The notes beneath the pieces were generated by a model, which did not search any database, was not told the DNA's origin, and saw nothing but the letters and a program-made list of their open reading frames with translations. The position numbers and the translations under genes were made by a program. Below, piece after piece: positions 44,313-54,243 of a stretch of DNA of 64,000 nucleotides; positions within the stretch are counted from its first letter, which is position 1; every line of letters begins with the position of its first letter. This DNA comes from Tethya wilhelma (Eukaryota; Porifera; Demospongiae; Tethyida; Tethyidae): positions 15,826,162-15,890,161 of the forward strand of contig CAXIPT010000002.1 in NCBI GenBank assembly GCA_964030475.1, written 5' to 3'.

Positions 44313-44430
44313 TTCATTGATGTTGAAATGTCTAGTATTAGTATTGACAACAACAGAGCAGACTATGGTAATGTTGTTTTTTTTTTATCAGTAGATAATG
44401 TTAATTATCTCTATTTCAAGATCATGATAT
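44313..44430 (+). pseudogene. Ectodomain fragment of the membrane protein family
   Basis: The text FIDVEMSSISIDNNRADYGNV matches FHVNVEMFNVILDSNKAHYGNV of the copy just downstream (about 45240-45310). It is a short stray piece about 80 bp before the start codon of gene 4, directly after the TIR element. Confidence 0.65.
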
Positions 44431-44509
44431 TCCTTTGGGAATTAACTTTCCTTAATCTGCTAGTTTATGATTTTGGACCTGACTGACATAGTAGTCTTTG
44501 TTCGTAGCC

Positions 44510-47500
44510 ATGGTCTGGCATCTTGTGACTGATGTACTTTTATTAAAGTTGACTGTTGTGAGTTTATTGTTGTGCCAAGTTTCTTCTGAAGAAGATTCCA
44601 TTTTTATTATTTCTGAAAGAGCTGACAGATCACCGTTTGCTTTAACAATCAGTGAGTTAGCCAATGTCAGTGTTGGTTCAAATACATGCAACCATATTCT
44701 TCTTACCGGGAAGGCATGTTACTGGTTCATATGAAGTAGCAGTTGAGGTTAAGGATGTGTTCAATGTTACCATTACTGGGAGTCTTGGTGGAGAAGAGTA
44801 TAACATCCCCACAATAGAATGTAGTGATTACTTTGCTTTCAGTTTCAGTAATGTTCACAACCTCACTATCAGTTATCTTGTAGTCAACAACTGTACATGT
44901 AGCATTTTATATGCTAATAAACGATTGTTTTCTCACCTCACTCTACAGTATATAACTGCTTCCATTTTCATTAGCCAATGTGGTAATATTTCTATTGACC
45001 AAGTGACCATTTCCAACAGCACAGGAATGGGTTTGTTGGTTGATGAGGCTTATGATGATCTGAGCATTTCAAATACAGTTGTGACACAAAATAGAGTGAA
45101 CTTTTACATTTACTCAGTTGCGTATAGGTTTCCTTTGCAACTTAGTATTATTAATTCTGAGTTCACATTTGGACAGGAGTACACTGACTCTACTTTAGGT
45201 GCTCATGCTTCTGGAATCACTGCAGTATTTAGGACCTACTTCCATGTAAATGTTGAAATGTTTAATGTTATTTTGGACAGCAACAAAGCACACTATGGCA
45301 ATGTTTATGTTGTGGCTTCATCTTACCACTATTACCCTGTGGATAATATCACATTTAATGTGTACATTCAAAATGTGACCTCCAGTGATTCAAGTGGTGA
45401 CTCAGGACCATACTCGTTTGTCATTAGTTACACAAATATTGTTCGCTCGGTATTGATTTCAATTAGTGACAGTGTGTTTAGATATGGAGGGTTCTCAATA
45501 AGTCAAGAACTAGTCCAGCCTCATGAAACTGCTGAGATTACTAATTCACACTCTGTCTACCTTTCAAATGTCACTGTTAAGGATATCAACAGATATTCTT
45601 CGGTTAATGCATTTCCAGGTAGATTGGAACTTAAATTGGTTCAGAATGCTTTTTTGAGAGGTATCAAAGTTTCTGGAAGTACTGCATCACTAAGTGTTTT
45701 GATATTGAATTCATATGTAACTTTCCAAGGCTATAATATTTTTGATAATAACAAAGGATTATTTGCAATCAATGACAATGCTACCATTGATTTTGACTCA
45801 GGTAGTGAGACTTATTTTGTTGATAGTGAAATAATAGCAAATCCAGAGCTTAGTATTGCTGTTTTACTGGTAACAAAATCTGAAATGAGACTCTTAAGAA
45901 ACAGCTTTGTTAAGTTCGAATATAACTTTGCTTTACAATGTGGAGGGATTACAGCAGTTAAATCAAAATTGTATTTCCTATACAATTCAACTCTTGAATT
46001 TTCAAACAATGAAGGGGGCAATGGTGGAGCAATGGCACTGTATGACAAGTCCCAATTGTTTTTTCTAGAGAATATGACAACTGTGCGATTTGCTGGGAAT
46101 AGAGCTCAAGGTAAAGGAGGCGCACTGTTTGTGCAAGACTTGGACTACAGGAACAAACTAGCCTTCAATTACATAATATTGCCTATTGTTCATAATTATG
46201 CCTTCTCTCCATATTCCCTAAGATCTTATGCGAGAATGAAGTTCAGAAACAACAGTGCTCAAATTGCTGGTGATGCAGTGTATGGTGGTTGGCTCAATTG
46301 GCCATATGTGAATATTCTCTTCTTTTACAAACTTGAGGACGTGTTTTTTGATACAGTTAATGTTTTTGATATTCCTAACCAAGGTAAGTTATCCACGATA
46401 TCATCCAGCCCAGTTCGTATATGTTTGTGTTTTGACTCCACCCCTAACTGCAATGTTACTAACCACACTGTTTGGATGTTCCCTGGTCAAACATTACAAC
46501 TAGAAGCAGTAGCTGTTGGCCAAAGTTATGGTGTAGTACCTGCTACAGTGATAGCTGAATTTAGAAACTTGTTTCCAGTCAAGGGAACTTTATCTAAAGG
46601 TCAGAATATTCAATCTGCTGGCAGGTATTGCTCACCCCTGGAGTATACTATCAAGTCGCCAAATATGTTTGAGTCTGTATCAATACAACCTTCCTCTGAC
46701 CAAGATTCCACCCCAGCATTTCTAAGGGACCGCAAATTAAGAGAATATTTGATCAAACACAGGCCTATTGTCTTTGCTGAGTTGTCTCTTCTGTTTACCC
46801 AGCTCTCTCTCTCTGTCCACCTCAAACCCTGTCCCCTGGGCTATGTGTTCAACTTCACATCCATTAGCTGTACCTGTCATCACAGTCTTCAAAGCCATGG
46901 TATCTCCTGTAACACCTCTAACTTCTCAATATGGAGACCTGCTAACAAGTGGATAAATGCTACAACTGTCCACACCTCATCCTCTGATGAACTTGTGGTG
47001 ATTGTCCACGACCACTGCCCTTTGGACTACTGCAATAGAGAGAGTCACAGTCTCCAGTTGGAAACACCTGATGACCAGTGCTACTTCAACCGATCAGGCA
47101 CCTTGTGTGGAGCGTGTGGTAGCCATCTGAGTCAAGTGTTTGGGACATCTAGTTGTAGGCCTTGCTCCAGTCTGTGGGTGTTACTCTTGGTTCCAGTGTT
47201 CATGTTACTGGGAGCTGCTCTGGTGGTCTTCCTGATGGTTCTAGATGTAACAGTTTCCATTGGAACAGTAAATGGAGTGATCTTCTATGCCAACATTGTC
47301 CGAGCCAACCAGGCCATGTTCTTTCCTGCTGATTCAGCCAACTCATTCCTCAGTTGGTTCATAGCCTGGCTGAACCTTGACCTCGGCATTGAAAGCTGTT
47401 TCTATAATGGACTCGATGCTTACGTGAAAACGTGGCTACAGTTTTTGTTTCCAGTTTACATCTGGTTGCTAGTGACAGCCATCATAGTCTCTAGTCGTTA

Positions 47501-48407
47501 CTCCATAAGAGTGTCCAGGGTGATAGGCACGAATGCCGTGAGTGTTCTGGCCACTCTGTTTCTGCTCTCCTACAATAAGGTCCTGAGGAGCATCATCACT
47601 GTGTTTCAATACACTGAGCTGGAGTACTCCAATGGAGACAGGAAGAAGATGTGGCTCTACGATGGAAACATGGAGTACCTTCGAGGAAAGCACATCCCTC
47701 TGTTCGTGAGTGCTCTGTTCTTCCTCATCTTCCTCTCGTTCCCCTACACTGCCACACTCGTTGAAATCCAGTGGCTGAGGAGAGTCGTTTGCACTACTTG
47801 TGATAGGTGTCTGAAGTCATGGGTAGGTAAATTCATGCCCATACTGGATGCTCACTCTGGTCCTTACAAAGACAGTCATCGCTACTGGACTGGTCTCCTC
47901 TTGCTAGTCCGTGTTGTACTTCTGCTGGTGTTCAGCCTCAATGTGTCAGGTGACCCCTCTGTGAACCTGATAGCAATCAGTGTGACCATACTGTGTCTAG
48001 TGAGTTACTTCTCTCTCTTGGGAGGGCCGTACAAAGAATGGCCAATGAATGTAATTGAGGTGTCCTTCTATCTCAACACTGGACTTTTGTCATCGGCAAC
48101 ACTCTCTAAGGTGAAAGGTGACTCAGAAGGGAATTCCCCCACTGTTACATTCACATCAACCATCATTGCTGTGATCAGTTTCATTGTGATAGTGTGTTAT
48201 CATGTGTACAAGAGGTTGGTCTCCACCAGGAGAGGGGCAGAGGGAAAGAAAGCTGTTTGTAAGAGGATGAGAGCCCTCTTTAGAAGGCAACAAGCTGAAG
48301 GTACCAGAGGAAACCCTCTTCGTAGAAGGGCCCCAAGGGAGACAGCTACTAGAACTGTTATTGAACTGAAGGAACCATTGCTTAGTAGTTTGGTACAAAA
48401 TAATTAA
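44510..48407 (+). CDS. Beta-helix / multi-TM membrane protein 4, one 4-bp frameshift near the N-terminus
   Basis: ATG 44510 begins a signal peptide (MVWHLVTDVLLLKLTVVSLL) and continues to VSVGSNT. A 4-bp insertion (tgca, 44687-44690) then shifts the frame. From 44691 a 1200-codon reading continues to TAA (48405-48407). Downstream parts are complete: beta-helix ectodomain (NNCTCSILYA, GNGGAMALYDKSQLFFLE, GKGGALFVQD), CLCFDSTPNCNVTNHTVW, cysteine module (CPLGYVF, GTLCGACGSH, SSCRPCSS), 8-9 helices, and a basic tail ending LKEPLLSSLVQNN. The ectodomain is strongly diverged from the other copies while the membrane half is nearly identical. It is the most complete copy. Whether the 4 bp are real, allelic or an error cannot be told here. 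Confidence 0.8.
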
Positions 48408-48720
48408 TTTCTTGTGTTCTCTGAGTAGTGTGTCTTTGTCAGTAAGCATTAGTTTTTGTAGTAGTCTTTTAGTGTTAGTTTTGTACGTATATATTTGGTA
48501 AGTATGTGTTTGCTTGTAAGTCAACAGTTTGGAATTTAACCTTTTTTGTGACTGTAGAATAGAAATTAAAGAGTGTTTTGATATGATAAATTCTAACCCA
48601 GAAGATAATTCATAAATGAATTCTAATCTGGAGATAGTTTATCATTAATTGCGTGATTTTGAAATATTCATGCACGAAATTCCAATTCCATGTGTATCCC
48701 CTCCCTTGCACTGACACTAG
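48408..48720 (+). other. 3' flank of gene 4 (duplicated intron segment)
   Basis: Near-identical to 40430-40709 and similar to 8150-8383. It carries the intron end before RRP5 exon B. Confidence 0.7.
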
Positions 48721-48778
48721 GTGGTGGAAGTGGACCACTCTGAAGGTCTTCTCTTGCTCACGCTTCGTCCTTCAGATC
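48721..48778 (+). pseudogene. RRP5 copy 2, exon B start, second relic
   Basis: VVEVDHSEGLLLLTLRPSD in frame after a normal acceptor, then the match to exon B stops. From about 48800 the sequence matches the intron before the penultimate RRP5 exon (tttatcctggga at 16050 and 48806). An internal deletion has therefore joined exon B to that intron, removing about 7.6 kb relative to copy 1. Confidence 0.9.
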
Positions 48779-48902
48779 GACCTCATACATGCACTTGTAT
48801 CACTTTATCCTGGGAACCACATAATATAAGTGTCTGCTGTGTGGGAAATAGCAGGAAAGTTATATGATTATGATTATTGTTATTCAACATCTCTGACTGC
48901 AG

Positions 48903-49301
48903 ATGTGGACATCATCAGCAAGTTTGCTCAGCTGGAGTTCAAGCACGGTGAACCAGAGAGAGGCAGGACAATATTTGAGAGCCTGGTCAGTAGCTATCCT
49001 CGCAGAGTGGACCTCTGGTCCGTCTATATTGATATGACCCTTAGACTTGGTGACTATCAAAAAGTCAGGTAGGTATATCCACAGATGCATCCATCTCAGC
49101 ATGCATTAATTGTCAGCACTAACGTATGAGTTATTGCTGTGTGATCGTACTTGTGATACCCTCTTGTTCTATGATGTCTGCAGGGACATTAAATTTTATA
49201 AACGTGTTACCCATGTGGAACTGTCGGCTAAGAAAATAAAATTTGTTTTCAAACGTTTCTTGGAGTTTGAGCAGAAGCATATCGAACTAATGCCACTGTA
49301 G
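48903..49301 (+). pseudogene. RRP5 copy 2, last two HAT exons
   Basis: Exons 48903..49068 ([33 protein letters not shown]) and 49184..49301 ([17 protein letters not shown]) closely match 16153-16607. In the last exon, small indels (RDIKFYKRV for RDIYERV, and ELMPL-stop after EQKH) shift the frame and truncate it. With the upstream exons gone, it is non-functional as RRP5. Confidence 0.92.
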
Positions 49302-49610
49302 AGTCTATCAAAGACAAGGCAAAGGCATTTTTTGAGGCCAAGAGAGAAGAAACCACATTGTATAGTGGAGGGATTGATCAGGCAGCCCTCACTTGTAACT
49401 GTCACTATGACATTTGTCTGCATGGTCTGGAATGAATTTTTTTTCTTGATTGTACATAATGTGTTGTCATACCCTGGCATTAATCCAGTTTGTGTGTGTG
49501 CTTCAGCACTTGCATGACTAAATCACCTAGATGAATAGTTCAAATTATCCACAAATAAAGTGGTTCTTCCACATACTTCAGTTACATCATTAAAAAGTGT
49601 TCAGTTCAAA
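49302..49610. other. 3' flank of RRP5 copy 2
   Basis: Continues the match to the 3' UTR/flank of copy 1 to about 49500. After that no similarity within the window is noticed. Confidence 0.5.
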
Positions 49611-49744
49611 TTATGTTCAATTCCTTCCACTCAGGATAAAATTAATTCTGTGCATGCACGTGACACATTTAAATTAACTTTAATAATGGACATGATGATC
49701 AAGTATAGCATGCATTTATCCTGAGTGGAAGGAATTGAACATAA
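49611..49744. repeat. 30-bp perfect inverted repeat (hairpin/MITE)
   Basis: Arms 49611-49640 and 49715-49744 are exact inverted copies over 30 bp (core ttccttccactcaggataaa), separated by 74 bp. The form suggests a very small MITE or a recent fold-back insertion. Confidence 0.9.
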
Positions 49745-49784
49745 GATAAATATTTGATAAGAACATAAGATAAATATTTGAGCA
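49737..49784. repeat. 24-bp direct repeat, two units
   Basis: The unit gaacataagataaatatttg(ataa) occurs twice in tandem, overlapping the right arm of the inverted repeat. The second unit ends gagc instead of ataa. Confidence 0.85.
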
Positions 49785-49820
49785 GCAATGGTTGGATGTT
49801 CTAGCTTATGAGTTATAAAC

Positions 49821-50794
49821 TTATTGAGCAGTAATAGATGGTGCCAGATTAGTTAAAGCAGCACACACTGTTACAATCTTGTCAATGATACATACTCTAT
49901 CGTTAGGTTGTTTCACAAGCGAAACAGGTACAACACCTTTCAGAATGGCATACCTGGTCTTCAGGTGGCCAACAACACGCTCTATATTGATACGAACTTC
50001 AGACAAGCTTGGCGAGCATTCTAGTTCTTGTTGAGTTAATTGTGACTCACTCTTTGTCAACTTTGGAACATCCAGTCTGGCTCCATGTGTTCTTCTAAAT
50101 CATCACTGATAGGAAATTCTCTCTCTGCAAGTACTGTATCTCTATCTTCCAACAGGCTCAAAATGCCACAGTTCTGAGTGAGATGTTTGTCTGCTACCAT
50201 TCCACCCCAGCAAGAGGACAGGTATGAGATTGCTCCAGAGGGTGCGATACCCATCAGAAATTTCACAGTGTTGTGGCGCATGTGACGGGAGTAGGTTTGG
50301 CTACGTGCAGTGATAAGGTGAGGTCTCTCAATGGAAATTTCAGTGCAGTCTATAATACAGCGACAGTCTGGATAGGTGTCTTTGAATACCTGTGGCATGC
50401 TGTGGTTGACAATCTCTCTAGTTGGCCAAATAATTAAGAAGTTTAGTCTAATGTACATCACATTGATCCAGTCTTGGAAAATGCGTGAAACAGTGCTTAC
50501 TGACAGGTGAAATCTGTGTGCCAGGTCCTCAGGTGTCAAGTTAAGTCTCAATTGCATCAACACCATTAAAAACTCATCTTTGAGTGATAACTGAGAGGGG
50601 TGGCCTTTCTTAGGGATGTACGCCTCTAAATGAGAAAATACGAATAGGAACATATCCCACGAAGACAAGCCAGTGTAAAATTCTGTTGTCTTGTCATTAT
50701 CTTTGATTAAATCACACAGGTCTGATACAGCCCTAGGCTGTGAAACAGAATGAGCTGATGTTTCAGCAGTACTTCTGTTGAGGGTATCCATCAC
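49821..50794 (-). pseudogene. Harbinger/PIF-type (DDE_Tnp_4) transposase, frameshifted
   Basis: Frame 1 (50057-50794, 245 codons) has the HTH-like LTPEDLAHRFHLSVSTVSRI, then RCIIDCTEISIERP (first catalytic Asp), KFLMGIAPSGAISYLSSCWG and VLAEREFPIS, where the usual Asp of LADRGF is Glu. A 2-bp insertion near 50073 shifts the frame. The rest (49821-50060) continues with LTKSESQLTQQELE, RINIERVVGHLKTRY (third acidic residue) and VPVSLVKQPNDR. Family length is about 320-400 residues, so most of the protein is present. It lies between the decayed RRP5 copy and CDC23. It is inactive by frameshift and probably a recent relic. Confidence 0.85.
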
Positions 50795-51240
50795 CGTCTC
50801 TCTTTATATTGGCTACTGAGACAATCAGTGGGATCAGATGTGTTCAACTTGTCTCCAGGCTGGAGTTGCATTGGGTTTGTCTTTGTGATCCTGACAGTCA
50901 GTCTGTCTGAACTGGCTCTGCATAAGTGATGAACCATGATAATAGGGATTTGGGACATAGATAAGTTATATTCACCAAGGAAGCAACCAGGAAATTAAAA
51001 ATTATTATTCCTACACACACACACACCACAGAGTCAGTCAGTCAACCATGTTCAAACGTCGATAGAACTTTAAAAATCTTAGATAACTACTCTAGATCTA
51101 CTGGCTAGTTTCAAATTTAATGCAACTCACCCGTCACAACCGTCCATGGACGGTGTACCGAGCCATGCAGTCAAGTTATTGGTTTGTTTGTTGGTTGCAC
51201 GCAGCTGCTGCACTTTAATTGGAAGTGGGTGTGTCACTGG
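50795..51240. other. Flank of the transposase
   Basis: A short AC run is at 51014-51025. No TIRs for the Harbinger element could be identified by eye. No gene is seen. Confidence 0.35.
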
Positions 51241-52135
51241 AATTTTGGTCCTGATAATTTTGGTCCCCCGGACCAAAATTTGCATGAAAAATTTGGTCCA
51301 GGACCATTATTTTCAGAAATTACCTTGAAAATTTTGGTCCCCCCCTGATAAATTTGGTCCGGGGTTACAAAACCAAAATTTTTGATCAAATAAAAACGCT
51401 GTGGCTAGAGTACCGGGCACCGTAAACTAAGCTAAATATATTGCAGTCAATGGTGCTGGTACTTTAATGCAGCACTGGCAAAATCCGGATACTGTATATT
51501 GCGTAATTCTGCAATACAAAAGCAAAAGGAAAGTATACAGACTAGCCAGGGCGTTTTAAAAAATGGTCCAGGATCGAAAATTTTACATGACATAATGCCA
51601 AGTATTTTGGCCCCCCTACATAACTATAGTTTCAATCATTGCAGTGCAGTAGCAGCATTGTTTCCCTCAACAGCTGAGCAATGTTATACATACAAACTTG
51701 ATAATCAGTTGAGATGCAAAAGATAATGATTATTGTAATGACAAAAATAAATTAAGTAATTTGTATTGACAAAAATAAATAATTATTGCTGAGCACAACA
51801 ATTGCAATCCCATACTTTGCGATTTCTTTTATAGCGATTTCTTCTATAGCCTCGCTTCGCTCGGAATTAGGACGCCCGGTCGTGCCCAGTACATGGGACT
51901 CTAGCTCCTCGTGCCATGCAGCTAGCTCAGCCAGGCTCTGGAGTTTATCTCTGTAAAAGACTGAGCTGTTTCTAGAGGCTAGGCAAGTTTATTTTATAAG
52001 AGTGAATGGATGTTCAACCTTTTAGCAAGCTACTTTTCAGTGACTTTCTTCCCGGACCGCAATTTTTAAGGGGGGACCAAATTTTTTGCAAATTTTGGTC
52101 CACCCGGACCGAAATTTTTGCCGGACCAAAATTTT
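51241..52135. mobile_element. Inverted-repeat element with iterated GGTCC/AATTTTGG motifs
   Basis: Both ends are packed with copies of aattttggtcc and its complement ggaccaaaatt (left 51241-51360, right 52052-52135), arranged as a long imperfect TIR. The middle is unrelated AT-rich DNA (including a further ggtcca copy near 51563). No transposase is present. Superfamily unknown. Confidence 0.65.
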
Positions 52136-52430
52136 CTTGACAGGTGTGGTATATGTAATTTCCAGGATACTTGCAGAAATTAATTTTGGGTGATAAATAA
52201 CTATTAATCAATTGCATCATAATAATTTTGAGCCATGGTGAAGGCTGAATTACACAATACATGTATTGTCGGAATAATTATAAGCAGGTACTTGTACTCA
52301 CGGTGAACATCATACATGGTCACCATGCAGGCGGTACAGTTTAATAGTTGATTACAGAAATCACAATAACATATAACTAAAAATCATTATTAGTAAACAT
52401 GTCGCAAGGAGATTGAGTTTAAGCTAGTAT

Positions 52431-53440
52431 TTACTGTGATGTGATAGGAGAGAATTCCTCAGCGAGATCAACACTTGGTAGGTCTGTGGCCATCTGCTTG
52501 CTAGCAGAGTGTTCCAGAGCTGCTTTCACCTTCACTATCTCCTGGAGCAGTGACTTACCCTCCTCCCTCGTCTGGACAGACAGAGCAGAGAATATCTCAC
52601 AAGCTAGAGCTTACATGATGGCAGCAACGTAACCATACCATGACAAACTCAGTGGATTTGTGAGCATGTGCTTCAGCCTCTCGAAAGTTGTGAGTCTTCA
52701 AGTAGTACTTGGCAAGGAACAAATGAGCTGGTCCTTGCTCCTCTGGAAGATAAACACCCACCTGGAGGAGTCATGGTGTGTGCAATAATGGACACTGGTA
52801 GAAGTAGGCAGCTAACAGTACCGTCTGAAATACCAGTTCACGACATAAGGTAGATACCATAGCTACCAGTACAACTTGTCCAGTGATATTCTATTCTGTA
52901 CACACATACCTCACTTGTTTCAGCTTTAGCAACAAATCTATTGTAAAGTTTAGCAGCTTCATGGTCTTCATTAAGTTTAGAATGTAACCTGAATAACACA
53001 TGTAGACTCAAGTTTGTTAGCTAGAACATTAACACCCAGACAGGCTGGACTTACTTTGCAAGTTTGATGAGTGCCGTGCCTTCCTGATCCTTGAATGCAA
53101 TGGCTCGTACCAAACACTGTAAGCAGCCAAATATACCAGGAGTCAATGAAAACAAACCAACAGATTGCAGGGTCTGCTGACCTTTTTAGCTTCTTCATTT
53201 TGATTGAGTTCGATATAACAGGCTCCCAGTGCATAGAGAATGCGAGAGTCAGATGGCCTGGAGGGAAGAAATCATTGAGATCTGAGTATATAATTACAGC
53301 TGTAAACAACGATTGCATTGTAGCTACATACCTCAGTTTGTAAGCCTGCTTGTAGTAGTAGAGAGCAAAGTATGGCATCCTCAAGATCTCATAGGTGTGC
53401 CCTAAGCCATAATAGCCTCTGAAGTCATGTTTGTTAGCCT
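52431..53440 (-). CDS. CDC23: CDC23/APC8, 3' exons
   Basis: Coding exons (- strand order) are 53332..53440, 53182..53257, 53055..53116, 52910..52988, 52639..52761 and 52431..52571, with stop TAA at 52431. All phases agree. They encode the C-terminal TPRs of the APC/C subunit APC8: ANKHDFRGYYGLGHTYEILR, MPYFALYYYKQAYKLR, PSDSRILYALGACYIELNQN, CLVRAIAFKDQEGTALIKLA, AAKLYNRFVAKAETSE, PAHLFLAKYYLKTHNFREAE and TREEGKSLLQEIV. The first exon joins codon-perfect (GGT CTA G + AG GCT, KGLEANKHD) to the exon ending at 62927, which proves the long intron. CDC23 is a scaffold TPR subunit of the mitotic ubiquitin ligase. Confidence 0.93.
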
Positions 53441-54243
53441 CTGAAATAATTGAAGTGAAAGTGTATTTACAATAAATTATGAGATTCAAAGCTAACTTGG
53501 TATTAATCATGGTGCCAAATAAACTGTCCAGTGAAGAGCTCAAATAGTGTGTAGGTAGCTATGTAGATGACTAAGCAATCCAGAAACTAATATAAATTTT
53601 ATGATTGTATACTTGCAAAGTAGTCATTTCCCTTGTCTTCCATCATAATGCCGTTTGTCAACAAGATATCACATGACTAAGTTGGCAGATTGTACATGCA
53701 TGCACTCAATGACATTCACTAACAACATAGAACCTACAATAGTTTTGGCTTTCAAGTATAGCTAGTCAGGAGTGCATAATGAAAAGAAAGAGGGGAAAGG
53801 GAGGAGCGGAAATCGCCTACAGATTTAATGAAAATCCCAGAATTTGGTATATATATGGAGTACGTATGTGTATGGGTATTTTGCTTATGTTCACCAAGTC
53901 CATGCCTCGAGTCACGTGATTGTAACATTTTAGTAGCACTTGCATGTGCCAAGTACAAAATTACAGCTGGTATAATATTATAGTAAAATATGATGTCATA
54001 AAGGCAATAGGGAGCATCAGCTATAGCAGTACAGCGATCACTGTGGGCCAGGCATACCAGGCAAAATGAACAATGTATTTTGACTACCTCATTCTTTCCA
54101 ATGCTGGAGTGGGAAAAGTGAGAGTCGATCTGTCTATTAATAATTACATCAGACATAATGTATCGAAATATTTAACGATTTCAAACTCACAACATGCAAA
54201 AGGCACCAAAAGATTGCAACATAACTAATAAGAGATAACAGTC
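53441..54243. other. CDC23 large intron, 3' part
   Basis: Non-coding. No repeat or gene is recognised between the CDC23 acceptor and the stop of the first FEM1-like gene. Confidence 0.4.

Noticed and set aside
53752..54156. - strand ORF of 134 codons in the CDC23 intron
   Set aside because: No domain, low complexity, no paralogue in the window and no splice support.
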